54,264 nucleotides of DNA from an uncultured Flavobacteriales bacterium. GTDB lineage: Bacteria > Bacteroidota > Bacteroidia > Flavobacteriales_D > Crocinitomicaceae. The position numbers and the translations under genes are program-made. The first letter of the stretch is position 1. Each line of letters starts with the position of its first letter. The DNA is taken from the NCBI GenBank assembly GCA_903860985.1, contig CAIOSO010000112.1, positions 1 to 54,264 of the forward strand, written 5' to 3'. Shown here piece after piece: positions 1-10,089 of this stretch. The notes beneath the pieces were generated by a model, which was not told the origin of the DNA, did not search any database, and saw only the letters and a list, made by a program, of their open reading frames with translations.

Positions 1-1668
1 GAGGCAGAAGCACGAAATGTCGTCAATCAGTTTCGAAAAGACTCCATTCCATTGGACGCCATCATCTTCGATCTTTATTGGTTTGGAAAAGAAATTCAAG
101 GAACACTAGGGAATTTATCCTTTTACACCGACTCTTTTCCGCATCCAAAAGAAATGATCAGTGATTTCAAAAATCAAGGTGTGAAGACTGTCCTGATTAC
201 GGAACCATTCATTCTCACAACATCGAAAAAATGGCAGGAAGTCAGTGATAAAAAATTAGTAGGCACGAATGAAGCAGGAGCTCCTTTTACATACGATTTC
301 TATTTCGGAAACACCGGACTACTAGACTTGTTTAAACCAGAAGCACGAACTTGGTTTTGGGACATTTACAAAGATTTACATAGCTATGGTGCACGTGGAT
401 TCTGGGGAGACTTGGGAGAGCCAGAGGTACATCCAGCCAAATTAAAGCATGCAGTTGGGTACGCGGATGAGGTGCATAACATTTACGGACACGAATGGGC
501 TAAACTGATTTACGAAGGATACCAGAAAGATTATCCCAATGAGCGTCCATTTATTTTGATGCGTTCTGGAAGTTCCGGTACACAACGATTTGGTATCATT
601 CCTTGGTCTGGCGATGTGAATCGTACTTGGGGTGGATTGCGTCCACAAATGGAAATCACGTTGCAAATGGGCTTGCAGGGAATCGCTTACATGCACTCAG
701 ATTTAGGTGGATTCGGTGGCGCGAACGATGATCCAGAATTGTATGTTCGCTGGTTGCAGTATGGCGTTTTTCAACCGGTTTTTCGTCCACACGGACAAGA
801 AGAAGTAGCAAGCGAAGCGATTTTTAAAGACGAAAAAACAAAACAACTTGCGAAAGAAGCGATTGAATTGCGTTATCAAATGCTACCTTACAATTATTCG
901 TTAGCGTTTGAAAATCATGTCAACGGAACTCCGTTAATGCGTCCTGTTTTCATGGAGGACCTTAGCGCGAAATGGTCAGAATCCATCGCTGATGAGTACA
1001 TGTGGGGAAGTTGCTTTTTGGTAAAGCCCATTACAAAAAAGATAGAATCGAATTCCGTTCCCATTCAAGTGGTGCATGCGCCAGGTGGAACGTGGTATGA
1101 TTTAAAGTCTGGACTAGTCTTAAAATCATTAAAAAGCACCGAATTAACCTATGTGCCAGATTCCAAGTTGAAGGATTATGAAAAAGCACATCCATCCACA
1201 ATGAAAAAAGAACAGACATTCTTGATGGGTGGAGATTTGTCTTCGATTCCGGTTTTGGTGAAAGGTGGGTCATTCGTACCGATGTCACCGATCATTCAAA
1301 CAACCGATTTTTACACAGATACATTGGTAACAATTCATTACTACGATGCACCTGAATTAAAAGAGAGTCAAGGAATTTGGTACGAAGATGATGGCTTAAC
1401 GAATGAAGCTTACGAAAAAGGAGGGTATAAATTGCTTCAAATGAGCATGTTTCAGAAAGCAAAAAAAACGAAGCTTTCCTTCGAGCCGAATTATGGTGTA
1501 AAAATGATGAAACATGCTTTTAAATTTGGAGTTGAGATACATTCAGCCCGCATTCCTAAAAGTATTTCAGTCAATGGAAAGAAAATGAAATTTGAGTTGA
1601 TTGATCAAAAAATCAAGCTACAGATGGATTTTACAGATGAAGTTCAGAACATTCAATTGAATTGGTGA
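1..1668 (+). CDS. Glycoside hydrolase family 31 alpha-glucosidase, 5'-truncated by window edge
   Basis: The reading frame is open from base 1, so the gene begins before the window and an internal TTG at 52 is not its start. The family removes glucose (or xylose) from non-reducing ends of alpha-glucans by a retaining mechanism. The nucleophile motif GFWGDLGEP has its Asp at 409-411, and the acid/base Asp lies in SGDVNRTW at 613-615. The C-terminal part, from about base 1300, resembles the beta-sandwich (DUF5110-like) domain of Bacteroidota GH31 enzymes. The SusC/SusD genes directly downstream suggest an alpha-glucan utilisation locus, with the enzyme probably periplasmic or surface-exposed; the signal peptide is not in view. 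Family assignment is firm. The exact substrate (maltose, isomaltose or xylosides) cannot be read from the sequence. Confidence 0.93.
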   Translation, partial: EAEARNVVNQFRKDSIPLDAIIFDLYWFGKEIQGTLGNLSFYTDSFPHPKEMISDFKNQGVKTVLITEPFILTTSKKWQEVSDKKLVGTNEAGAPFTYDFYFGNTGLLDLFKPEARTWFWDIYKDLHSYGARGFWGDLGEPEVHPAKLKHAVGYADEVHNIYGHEWAKLIYEGYQKDYPNERPFILMRSGSSGTQRFGIIPWSGDVNRTWGGLRPQMEITLQMGLQGIAYMHSDLGGFGGANDDPELYVRWLQYGVFQPVFRPHGQEEVASEAIFKDEKTKQLAKEAIELRYQMLPYNYSLAFENHVNGTPLMRPVFMEDLSAKWSESIADEYMWGSCFLVKPITKKIESNSVPIQVVHAPGGTWYDLKSGLVLKSLKSTELTYVPDSKLKDYEKAHPSTMKKEQTFLMGGDLSSIPVLVKGGSFVPMSPIIQTTDFYTDTLVTIHYYDAPELKESQGIWYEDDGLTNEAYEKGGYKLLQMSMFQKAKKTKLSFEPNYGVKMMKHAFKFGVEIHSARIPKSISVNGKKMKFELIDQKIKLQMDFTDEVQNIQLNW

Positions 1669-1686
1669 AAAAAATCTATGTGTCAA

Positions 1687-1718
1687 CTTGACATTAAGGA
1701 AAATAAAAAATATATTTG
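1687..1718 (+). promoter_or_regulatory. Bacteroidota-type promoter before the susC-like gene
   Basis: A TATATTTG -7 box (TAnnTTTG consensus) lies at 1711-1718, with a TTG-containing -33 element at 1687-1690 and 20 bases between them. It would give a leader of roughly 30-35 bases before the ATG at 1758. It implies that the receptor pair can be transcribed independently of the upstream GH31 gene. Confidence 0.6.
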
Positions 1719-1757
1719 ACTCTCTAAAACGAGAATTTATAAACTAAAATTACTTCT

Positions 1758-4700
1758 ATGTTCCAAAAAATTACACTAACTTTTGCTGTATTTGCTGGTT
1801 TCATGTTGATTTCCATTGTTTCTTTTGCTCAAAATGCGAGTATAAAGGGAATGGTGACAGATTCAGATGGAAAAGCACTGTATAACGCATCAGTTACAGT
1901 AGAGGGTAAGTCCAAAGGCGCGATGTCCAATGATAAAGGTTTCTACGAAATCAAAGGATTAGCAGCTGGAAGCTACACCTTAATTTATCGCTTCATGGGA
2001 ATGGAGACGTTAAAAGAAACAGTTGAGTTACAAGAAAATCAAGCCTTGGTGAAAGACATGACCTTGCAATCCAAAGCCAAAGAAGAAGATGAGGTAGTTG
2101 TGATTGGATACGGTACGTCAAGAACGAAAGATTTAACAGGTGCCGCTACGGTAATCAATGAAAAAAACTTTGTTCAAGGATCACTTTCAACTCCTGAGCA
2201 ATTAATCATGGGTAAAGTGGCTGGATTAAAAGTAACATCGAACGATGGAGCTCCAGGTTCTGGTAGTACCTTGCGTTTGCGTGGTGGAACTTCCATCAAC
2301 GCAAGTAATGATCCATTAATCGTAGTCGATGGAGTTCCTTTAGATAACGGAGGAATTGCAGGTGTTGCAAACCCACTATCATTAATCAATCCGAACGACA
2401 TCGCTTCATTCGTTGTATTAAAAGACGCATCTGCAACAGCTATCTACGGATCTCGTGCAGCGAATGGTGTCATTATCATTACTACTAAAAAAGGTGATGG
2501 TGGAAAAAATGCACCACTAAAAATAGTTTTAGATACGAAAATCTCTCAATCGACAATTGCTAAATATGCAGATGTCCTAAGTGCAGATTCTTTACGATCT
2601 CTAGTAAACGCAAGAGGTACAGCCGCTCAAAAAGCACTATTAGGAGATTCTAGTACGGATTGGCAAAAACAAGTATTTAGAAACGCGATGGTTTTAGATA
2701 ATAACGTATCCATTACTGGCGGAATTAAAAACTTCCCATATCGATTATCTATCGGCAACAGAAATGAGAATGGTACATTGAAACGTGACCAATTTAATCG
2801 TACGTCTGTTGGATTAAATATGAGTCCTTCGTTTTTGAATAATACCCTATTGCTTGAGTCCAACTTGAAATACATTCAAACCAGTTCTTTCTTCGCAAAT
2901 CGCGGAGCTTTGGGAGCAGCATATTTTGATCCAACGCAACCTGTGTTGTCAGGAAATGAAAATTATGGTGGATATTTTGAATGGGTAGATAATGGAAAAC
3001 CGAATACCCTTTCGGCTAGAAATCCATTGGGATTAATCAACCAAACGGAGGATGTGAGTAAAGTAAATCGTGCCATTGCCAATGCAAAATTGACGTATAG
3101 TCTTCCATTCTTAGAAGGATTAAAAGCAATTGTGAACGTTGGGGGTGACTTCTCTGAAGGAACTGGCCATGTGATCACAGATTCAACTTCTGCAGCTGGG
3201 TATTATACAAAAGGACGTTATTCAGAATACCTTTCAAGAAAAGAGAATAAACTAATCGAAACGTACGCTAATTACAATTCTGGAAAACGTTTCGGTCAAC
3301 ACGTGTTGGATGTAACTGCCGGATACTCCTACCAAGATTGGATGAGTAGAGGACCTAATAATCCAACGTTCAATCAAGCGCAAGATTCAATCATTGGAGC
3401 GGCTTCTAGTCCATATCCAAATTACACGAAAAACGTGTTGTTGTCTTACTACGCACGTGCAATTTACAGCTTTAAAGGAAAATACATAGTGAATGCTTCA
3501 CTACGTCGAGATGGATCTTCTCGATTTAGCCCAGAGCAAAGATGGGGATTGTTCCCAGCGGTTTCAGGTGCATGGATCATTTCAGAAGAGGATTTCTTGA
3601 AAAATTCAAAATCCATCAACATGTTGAAAATACGTGCTGGATGGGGTGTAACTGGACAACAAGACGGAATTGGTGATTATGCATATATCGGGAATTATTT
3701 CCTGGGTGCAACAACTGCACAATATGCCTTCGGTGGACAATACTACCAAGCGTTGCGTCCAGCTGGATTCGACGCAAACTTGAAATGGGAAACTACTGCT
3801 AGTTACAACCTAGGTTTGGATTTTGGATTCAAAAATGATCGTTTCTCAGGAAGCATCGATGTTTACCGCAAAGAAACAAGCGACTTGTTAGCGACAGTTC
3901 CTGTTCCAGCTGGAACAAACTTCACAAACATGATCCTAACAAATGTTGGTGGAATGAGAAACCAAGGTATCGAAGTAAGTATGAATACTGGAATCATCGC
4001 TAAGAAAAACATGCGTTTAGACTGGACATTAAATGCTACTTACAATCAAAATCGTGTGATGCAACTTTCTCGCGTATCAGATCCAAAATCACCTGGTGTA
4101 TTAGTTGGTGGTATTGGTGGTGGAATTGGAAATACGATCCAAGTTCACCAAGTTGCTTACCCAACTTTTACGTACTTCGTGTATCATCAACAGTATGATT
4201 CTAATGGAGCAATGATCCAAGTAGGTGAGCAAGCGAATGTAGATGTCAATCACGACGGATCAATTACTTCTGCGGATAAATGGAAAGACACAAGTGCATT
4301 TGTAGACGTGAACAATGATGGAGTAATTAATGTCGATGACCGTTATTATGCTGGTCAAGCTGCACCAAAAATTTTCTTAGGAACTGCCTTGAACTTCACC
4401 TACAAAAAATGGTTCGCTGGATTCTCCATGAGAAGTGAATTAGGTGGAACAATCTACAATAATATTCATTCTAACAGTGCCACTTTCCAAACGATAGACG
4501 GAACGAAAAAATATTTGAATAATATCAGTTCTTTGTATTACGAAGATGAAGTTCAGAAAACAACGACAAATCAGTTGATGTCTGACCATTACCTTGAAAA
4601 AGCAAACTTCTTACGTATGGACTTCGTGAACTTAGGATACCACTTTGGTAAATTGAAATTCACGAACAATAAACTTGGATTGAACGCTAGCTTCACTGTG

Positions 4701-4820
4701 CAAAATGTATTCGTTGTAACGCATTACAAGGGACAAGATCCAGAAGTGAATGGTGGTATTGATAATAATTTCTACCCGCGTCCACGCATGTACTCATTGA
4801 ACTTAACATTTGACTTCTAA
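1758..4820 (+). CDS. SusC/RagA-family TonB-dependent outer-membrane receptor
   Basis: This 1020-residue protein would import oligosaccharides across the outer membrane in partnership with the SusD-like lipoprotein encoded 11 bases downstream. A signal peptide ends near residue 25 (SFAQ). A carboxypeptidase-regulatory-like domain spans about 27-105, then a TonB-box-like VVVIGYG at 113-119, a plug domain at about 120-240, and a large beta-barrel ending in aromatic Phe-Asp-Phe. Two EF-hand-like loops, DVNHDG at 829-834 and DVNNDG at 850-855, suggest calcium binding in an extracellular loop, a feature seen in many SusC homologues. With GH31 upstream, an alpha-glucan such as starch or a maltooligosaccharide is the likely substrate; this is inference from context. 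Confidence 0.95.
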   Translation: MFQKITLTFAVFAGFMLISIVSFAQNASIKGMVTDSDGKALYNASVTVEGKSKGAMSNDKGFYEIKGLAAGSYTLIYRFMGMETLKETVELQENQALVKDMTLQSKAKEEDEVVVIGYGTSRTKDLTGAATVINEKNFVQGSLSTPEQLIMGKVAGLKVTSNDGAPGSGSTLRLRGGTSINASNDPLIVVDGVPLDNGGIAGVANPLSLINPNDIASFVVLKDASATAIYGSRAANGVIIITTKKGDGGKNAPLKIVLDTKISQSTIAKYADVLSADSLRSLVNARGTAAQKALLGDSSTDWQKQVFRNAMVLDNNVSITGGIKNFPYRLSIGNRNENGTLKRDQFNRTSVGLNMSPSFLNNTLLLESNLKYIQTSSFFANRGALGAAYFDPTQPVLSGNENYGGYFEWVDNGKPNTLSARNPLGLINQTEDVSKVNRAIANAKLTYSLPFLEGLKAIVNVGGDFSEGTGHVITDSTSAAGYYTKGRYSEYLSRKENKLIETYANYNSGKRFGQHVLDVTAGYSYQDWMSRGPNNPTFNQAQDSIIGAASSPYPNYTKNVLLSYYARAIYSFKGKYIVNASLRRDGSSRFSPEQRWGLFPAVSGAWIISEEDFLKNSKSINMLKIRAGWGVTGQQDGIGDYAYIGNYFLGATTAQYAFGGQYYQALRPAGFDANLKWETTASYNLGLDFGFKNDRFSGSIDVYRKETSDLLATVPVPAGTNFTNMILTNVGGMRNQGIEVSMNTGIIAKKNMRLDWTLNATYNQNRVMQLSRVSDPKSPGVLVGGIGGGIGNTIQVHQVAYPTFTYFVYHQQYDSNGAMIQVGEQANVDVNHDGSITSADKWKDTSAFVDVNNDGVINVDDRYYAGQAAPKIFLGTALNFTYKKWFAGFSMRSELGGTIYNNIHSNSATFQTIDGTKKYLNNISSLYYEDEVQKTTTNQLMSDHYLEKANFLRMDFVNLGYHFGKLKFTNNKLGLNASFTVQNVFVVTHYKGQDPEVNGGIDNNFYPRPRMYSLNLTFDF

Positions 4821-4831
4821 CTTTGAAAGCC

Positions 4832-6406
4832 ATGAAAAAAATAATCGCATTTACCTTTATTACAGCTGCCTTATCTTTGGTTTCATGTAATAAACAATTA
4901 AATCAGTCGCCTAAATACGGTTTAAATGCCGAGGCAGTTTACAGTAATCCAGATCAATACATCCATGTATTGGCGAAATTGTATTCTGGTATGTCCATGA
5001 CAGGAAATCAAGGTCCAGCTGGATCAGCAGATATCGCTGGAATTGACGAAGGATTCTCTGCCTACATTCGTGTATTGTGGAACCTTCAAGAACTTCCAAC
5101 TGACGAAGCAATATGTGGATGGAATGACCCAGGAATTCCAGATTTGAATAAATCGCAATGGAATGCGGATAACGTTTGGGTAAAAGGTATGTATTACCGT
5201 ATTTACTACCAAATTACGCTTTGTAATGAGTTCATTTGGCAAGCTCGTGAAGAGAAATTGACGACTCGTGGATTCTCTGAAGCGAAAATGGCTGAAATTC
5301 GCACATTCCGTGAAGAAGCTCGTTTCTTACGCGCTTTGGCTTACTACCATGCCATGGACTTATTCGGAAATGTACCATTTGTAACGGAAAATGACCGTGT
5401 AGGTGCATTCGAACCAGAGCAAATTCTACGTGCTGATTTATTCAAATACATCGAAGATGAATTGAAAGCGGTAGAAACAACGATGATGGCTCCAACTGCT
5501 GTTCCTTACGGACGAGCTTCTAAGTCAGCAGCGCAAGCGTTAATGGCAAAAATGTACTTGAATGCAGAGGTTTACCTTGGAACTGGAAATGATCGCTATT
5601 CAGAATGTGCAACGTATTGTGAGAAAGTGATGAACTCTGGTGCATTTGCACTGGATGATCATTACCAAGATTTGTTCTTAGCAGATAACAACACATCTCC
5701 CGAAATCATCTTCCCTGTTATTTATGACGGACTGTATGCTCAAACATGGGGTGGAACAACGTTCTTAGTATGTGCATCTTTAGGTGGCAGCATGGTTGCT
5801 GCTGATTACGGTGTGAATGGTAAATGGGGTGGACTTCGTGCAACTGCACCATTCATTGATAAATTTGCAGACACCACCCAAGATACACGTTGGATGTTCT
5901 ATACAACCGGACAACAAAAAGAAATCACGAGCATGTCCACGTTTACACACGGATATGCAAATCCGAAGTTTAAAAACAAAACGTCTACAGGTGGCTTGGC
6001 TTCCAATAACGCTTCTTCAGCACAAGCGGATATAGATTTTCCACTATTCCGTTTAGGAGATGTGTACTTGATGTATGCTGAAGCGCAATTGCGTTTAGGT
6101 AACTCGGCTACAGCCGTTCAATACGTGAATTACATCCGTGAGAGAGGATATGGAAATTCTTCTTTCAATGTTTCATCATTGACTTTGGATAACATTCTTG
6201 ATGAGCGTGCTCGCGAAATGCAATGGGAAGCAACAAGAAGAACAGATTTAATTCGCTTCGGATACTTTACAAGCGGAAGCTATGTTTGGCCTTTCAAAGG
6301 TGGAGATGTAGCTGGAGTTGCTGTTCCTTCCTATGTGAACTTATACCCGATTCCAACTGCGGATATCGTGTTAAATAGAAACTTGACCCAAAATGCGGGT
6401 TATTAA
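4832..6406 (+). CDS. SusD/RagB-family nutrient-binding outer-membrane lipoprotein
   Basis: The 524-residue product begins with a lipoprotein signal peptide whose lipobox LVSC places the lipidated cysteine near residue 19. I chose the ATG at 4832 rather than the in-frame TTG three codons upstream because it starts directly with the MKK signal sequence. SusD proteins sit on the cell surface as a lid over SusC and bind the glycan before import. The N-terminal tetratricopeptide-like half (including the FREEARFLRALAYY helix) and the C-terminal SusD part, with LFRLGDVYLMYAEAQLRLG and an RTDLIRFG segment, are recognisable. It closes the locus and is followed by a terminator. Confidence 0.95.
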   Translation: MKKIIAFTFITAALSLVSCNKQLNQSPKYGLNAEAVYSNPDQYIHVLAKLYSGMSMTGNQGPAGSADIAGIDEGFSAYIRVLWNLQELPTDEAICGWNDPGIPDLNKSQWNADNVWVKGMYYRIYYQITLCNEFIWQAREEKLTTRGFSEAKMAEIRTFREEARFLRALAYYHAMDLFGNVPFVTENDRVGAFEPEQILRADLFKYIEDELKAVETTMMAPTAVPYGRASKSAAQALMAKMYLNAEVYLGTGNDRYSECATYCEKVMNSGAFALDDHYQDLFLADNNTSPEIIFPVIYDGLYAQTWGGTTFLVCASLGGSMVAADYGVNGKWGGLRATAPFIDKFADTTQDTRWMFYTTGQQKEITSMSTFTHGYANPKFKNKTSTGGLASNNASSAQADIDFPLFRLGDVYLMYAEAQLRLGNSATAVQYVNYIRERGYGNSSFNVSSLTLDNILDERAREMQWEATRRTDLIRFGYFTSGSYVWPFKGGDVAGVAVPSYVNLYPIPTADIVLNRNLTQNAGY

Positions 6407-6430
6407 TCACTTGGATGTTGATTGATGGAA

Positions 6431-6458
6431 AGGGGAGGTCTTCGGGTCTCCCTTTTTT
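6431..6458 (+). terminator. Rho-independent terminator after the susD-like gene
   Basis: The arms GGGAG (6433-6437) and CTCCC (6448-6452), extended by wobble and A-T pairs, enclose a short TTCG-containing loop and are followed by six T residues. It ends the susC-susD transcript and overlaps the end of the convergent DUF2490 gene. Confidence 0.7.
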
Positions 6459-7149
6459 ATTTTAGATTCTTCGAATAACTGATTCGAATGATACCATTTA
6501 AACTACCTGAATCGAATTTTTGACGAAGACCATAACTCAACAAAAATGATTGGTTGTGCTTTAACTCGATTTCCGTTCCAATGAAGTAGCGAAACGAAAC
6601 AGTTCCAGGAATGATCAATACATCTGAAGTGGTATAAATCACATCCTTATTCCATCGATAGAAATGCTCAGCAGAGATGACCGGTGTAAAAATGGAATTC
6701 TTAATATCGTATTTTAGTTGCCCACGATTCCTAAGCATGGAAACAGTGCGCTTTATTGAGCTATACTCGTATTGTTGTTGTATCGTCCAGTTGACATTCA
6801 ATCTTCCATTGCCAATATCGAATAGATCAATGAAATTTATTTTCACACCAATACCAATGCGATTTAAAACGGATTCATTAAGCGGTGAAATGCTTGAATT
6901 TGAATTTGGAACGAGTGAAAAACGATAAGAAACAAAGGGTTCTAGTCCTTTTATGATGGGAAAAGATTGTTGCGTATTGATGTAAGCTTTATTGAAGCCA
7001 TTTCCTATTTCTGTTCGATATTCCGTGCCAAATGAACTTTGAAAATGTTTAGACCATTTTTTTGATATGTCGATCCCTGACCAAATACTTGTTTGTGCAT
7101 GGACTTGAAAAAATAAAAACGAGCCGATAAAAAATAAACTTCTGCGCAT
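6457..7149 (-). CDS. DUF2490 family outer-membrane protein
   Basis: This 230-residue protein starts with a signal peptide (cleavage after VHAQ near residue 19). It then consists of alternating amphipathic strands typical of a small outer-membrane barrel. The WSGIDISKKWSKHFQSSFG segment followed by a TEYR motif and later YRFSLVP and YRWNKD segments resemble the DUF2490 family, whose function is not established. Its ATG overlaps the stop codon of the upstream lipoprotein gene by one base (TAATG), so the two are probably translationally coupled. It is the last gene of the lnt-cotH-lipoprotein group. Family assignment is from pattern recognition only. Confidence 0.7.
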   Translation of the reverse strand: MRRSLFFIGSFLFFQVHAQTSIWSGIDISKKWSKHFQSSFGTEYRTEIGNGFNKAYINTQQSFPIIKGLEPFVSYRFSLVPNSNSSISPLNESVLNRIGIGVKINFIDLFDIGNGRLNVNWTIQQQYEYSSIKRTVSMLRNRGQLKYDIKNSIFTPVISAEHFYRWNKDVIYTTSDVLIIPGTVSFRYFIGTEIELKHNQSFLLSYGLRQKFDSGSLNGIIRISYSKNLK

Positions 7150-7907
7150 TAGAAATAGATGTCAAATTCGCCGATGTCATTTATGGACTCTTTCGCATCA
7201 ATCGTAATGGATTTTTCTATTTTTAACGATGCATTTGCGTGCTGTGGGTCGTTTCCAAGTACATAAATCGTATAATTTCCATTTCTTAATCCTTCAAATG
7301 AAAATTCGCCCTTTTCGTTTGTGCGAACGGTATTTGAGTAATAGGTATTTTGTCCATAAACGATATATACACGTTGATCTCCAGCAGCTGCGGTACTTTG
7401 CAATCCAGAAAGTTTACCTTGATTGACAATATCGATGGCAAAAGATGTATTGCCGTTATCAGCATCCGGAACAAAGCCATCTGTATTATGAATAATGTGA
7501 AGAATGTCTTGCGTTCTTGACACAGTAAATGGTGCTGCTGAAATTCCAGATAAAGCAATTTGTGTTTTCTGAGCAATGTCTAAATTCGAGTCACTATAAT
7601 TGAAAGAGACAGGAATTCCTATTCTGCCTGCTAAATGTGGATTAGCATCAGAAATCCATGTAGGATTCACGTAATAAATGTAATAATATTTGGCTGTGTT
7701 TGCACTGTTCAGCAACCAATAGTTTCCGTGTTCCAGGAATGCACCTCCAGTACAAATCACTTCAGTACTTTCTGCTTGCCCAGCACTTGCTAATTTTATT
7801 CCAATCACTGTTCCACGAATAGCGGAGGTGCCCCCTGCCCCTTCTACTTTTTTACAAGAAGTAAGTAGGATTGAGCTCAGAATTAAGATGTAGCTTAATT
7901 TTAACAT
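7149..7907 (-). CDS. Lipoprotein with C-terminal carboxypeptidase-regulatory-like domain
   Basis: The 252-residue product has a lipoprotein signal with lipobox LTSC (Cys near residue 18) followed by KKVEGAGG. The C-terminal 60 residues, with RTNEKGEFSFEGLRNGNYTI, match the fold pattern of carboxypeptidase-regulatory-like (CarboxypepD_reg/SpaA-type) beta-sandwich domains, often used as structural modules on cell surfaces. The central part is not recognised. It begins one base after the stop of the cotH-like gene and shares a TAATG with the DUF2490 gene after it, so the three probably act together at the envelope. Function is unknown. Confidence 0.7.
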   Translation of the reverse strand: MLKLSYILILSSILLTSCKKVEGAGGTSAIRGTVIGIKLASAGQAESTEVICTGGAFLEHGNYWLLNSANTAKYYYIYYVNPTWISDANPHLAGRIGIPVSFNYSDSNLDIAQKTQIALSGISAAPFTVSRTQDILHIIHNTDGFVPDADNGNTSFAIDIVNQGKLSGLQSTAAAGDQRVYIVYGQNTYYSNTVRTNEKGEFSFEGLRNGNYTIYVLGNDPQHANASLKIEKSITIDAKESINDIGEFDIYF

Positions 7908-7908
7908 A

Positions 7909-10089
7909 TCAATGAAGTATAATTAGTTTAATTGGCTCTTGAGTCGAACCCTTCTCTTTTACAAAATAAAGACCATTGGAGAAGCGACTTGCATCAAAGG
8001 AAATAATCTCCGAATTTGAAGTAAGCGATTCAATACATTGTCCCATTCCATTTCTAATTTCAATCGTGGCAGCATTGGTCAATCCTTCGATATATAAAAT
8101 GTCTGAACTAGGATTTGGGAATAATTTTAAGACATGTTTAGGTTCTTCGAAAATTCCTAAAGAATGACAAGTGCCAAACATATTTGCATCCATCCAAGCC
8201 GTTCTAGCTAGAATCCAATTTTTCATGTAGGTAATTTCCTCTTGATAGGTATTGCCAACATAATTGTTTGGCCAAACATAAACTCCAAGAATAGGCCAAC
8301 GGTTGTAATTTCGAACAGCTGGTTCTGTTAAAATTGTCGCCAAGGAGTCAATGTAATGAATCAAGATTGAATCACTTAAAATACTTGTGCGTAGATCCTT
8401 CCAACGACAATTGACATTATTAGCAAAAACGGTATCCTGTAGCATGCGATTGAACCAAAATGGATTCATCAGTGAGCCATTTCCTTGGCAAACAGAATTG
8501 AAATTAATTTCCCATCCAGAAGTTTGTCCGCCTTGACAGTAGTTTGCATTTCCCCATCCTAAATTAAAATCCCAAAGTGGACCTGCATGAATTTTACCAC
8601 CCTCGCTGACTCTTTTCTTATGTAAAAACGTTGATATTCGGTATCCATCTACATTTTTAGATAATTCATTAATGAGCATATAATCAATAAAAGATAACTC
8701 GTCCGAAAAAGCCCTGAATCCAATCTGTGGATTTGCGAAATTCGTACTTTTTAGCACCGTTTCCCAATTATCAACATAATCATGGATGTAATTTAATTGT
8801 AAGGGATGCAATTCACTGATGTCAGGATCATGCAATTGATAATATATCGGACCTGTACTTGGAGCTTGAGCAGTATATGGAGATGTCCATGCAATAACCC
8901 CTCCTGCCGTTGTTTTATCTATTTTGATAATGTATCCACCTGTGAGGTGATTGTCCAAGGTGTCCGAATATAGAAGCGGATCCACATTTACCCTTCCTGG
9001 ATTTATTTTAATACGTTCCATCAAAACGTAGACACCAATGTAGGAACCGTTTAGAATGACTTCACATAACTTCGTTCTTGGCGCGTATTGACCCATTTGA
9101 CGTCCAAGATCGTATGTAAGAACATTTCGAATCATGGCTTTGTCCGTATAAGGCGCGTAAAGAATCCAATCATTGTCACTCGGCCAATCAAAAAGAGAAA
9201 CATTGTAATTGACGGAATCTGGCCCACGCGTTTCCAATGCATAGGATTTCATGGGGAATGAATTAGAGGAAGAACCTCTTTTTTCTATAGCGATTTGACC
9301 ATAAAATTCATTGAAGGGATCAGATAGGTAATTCATTTGGTTATCACCATTGAAAATAATTCCCATTGTCCCATCAATTTTGGGTTCATCAGGAATATCA
9401 ACGTGATCTGTGTCAATCACAACTATAGGTAAATTGGAGCTAGTTAAAATATAAGGTGGATTGAACCAGCTTGGAATGGGTCCGTAAGTGATGCTTGGAT
9501 TGTTAATGCCAACACTTAAGAAATTACGGCTCGTTAGGTCGTTGTCATTGACATTCTGATTATGTACTTCCACACAAAAAACATTTGTTCCATTGGCAAG
9601 TAGTCCTGTTAATTGGTTTTGAAATAAAATAAATTCATCTGGCTGTTGATTCTGATATAGTTTGGCTTCATGTGAAATCGTTGCCAACTGATTAAATGTG
9701 GGTTGATTAGTTCCTGAAAGGCCATTACGCGCGACTTCCGTACCGTTTAAATAGGCGACAAATCCATCGTCGTAATCAAAATGAAGCGCCAACGCAACGA
9801 TTTGATTGAGGTTTGCAATATTGAATTCAATTCGGGTGTAAACTGAAACTGCGGAACTTGGTAAAATGGTGTTATCGTCTCCATCCCCATAACCAAAACC
9901 ACCTGTTCCCTGTAACCATGAATTTACGGTAAATGTGGGTGTTATCCATTCTGGTGAAGATGCAGCTGTTGGAACCTGATAATACCAGGAGCTATTATCC
10001 TTGACAATTGTCTCCCAATGATGCACTTGACTGTGTACAACAGAAAACAATAGACACAAGAATACAATGGAAAAACGGACACATTTCAT
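7909..10089 (-). CDS. CotH-type kinase-fold secreted protein with T9SS sorting domain
   Basis: I chose the ATG at 10089 because it forms a TAATG overlap with lnt and starts immediately with a signal peptide (MKCVRF to VVHSQ); an alternative ATG lies six codons upstream. The product has about 726 residues. The first 200 look like a beta-sandwich module. The CotH domain follows, with the segments SFPMKSYALETRG, DWILYAPYTDKAMIRN and GPLWDFNLGWGN. Members include spore-coat protein H kinases, but most bacterial members are unstudied. The last 70 residues, starting LFPNPSSD and ending in a Lys-containing tail, form a type IX secretion sorting domain. It is therefore likely exported to the surface or medium. 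A phosphate-transfer activity is only inference from the family. Confidence 0.85.
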   Translation of the reverse strand: MKCVRFSIVFLCLLFSVVHSQVHHWETIVKDNSSWYYQVPTAASSPEWITPTFTVNSWLQGTGGFGYGDGDDNTILPSSAVSVYTRIEFNIANLNQIVALALHFDYDDGFVAYLNGTEVARNGLSGTNQPTFNQLATISHEAKLYQNQQPDEFILFQNQLTGLLANGTNVFCVEVHNQNVNDNDLTSRNFLSVGINNPSITYGPIPSWFNPPYILTSSNLPIVVIDTDHVDIPDEPKIDGTMGIIFNGDNQMNYLSDPFNEFYGQIAIEKRGSSSNSFPMKSYALETRGPDSVNYNVSLFDWPSDNDWILYAPYTDKAMIRNVLTYDLGRQMGQYAPRTKLCEVILNGSYIGVYVLMERIKINPGRVNVDPLLYSDTLDNHLTGGYIIKIDKTTAGGVIAWTSPYTAQAPSTGPIYYQLHDPDISELHPLQLNYIHDYVDNWETVLKSTNFANPQIGFRAFSDELSFIDYMLINELSKNVDGYRISTFLHKKRVSEGGKIHAGPLWDFNLGWGNANYCQGGQTSGWEINFNSVCQGNGSLMNPFWFNRMLQDTVFANNVNCRWKDLRTSILSDSILIHYIDSLATILTEPAVRNYNRWPILGVYVWPNNYVGNTYQEEITYMKNWILARTAWMDANMFGTCHSLGIFEEPKHVLKLFPNPSSDILYIEGLTNAATIEIRNGMGQCIESLTSNSEIISFDASRFSNGLYFVKEKGSTQEPIKLIILH

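Noticed and set aside
4229-4350. Dockerin-like domain in the SusC protein
   Set aside because: The two loops are short and embedded in the barrel region, lacking the dockerin helices.
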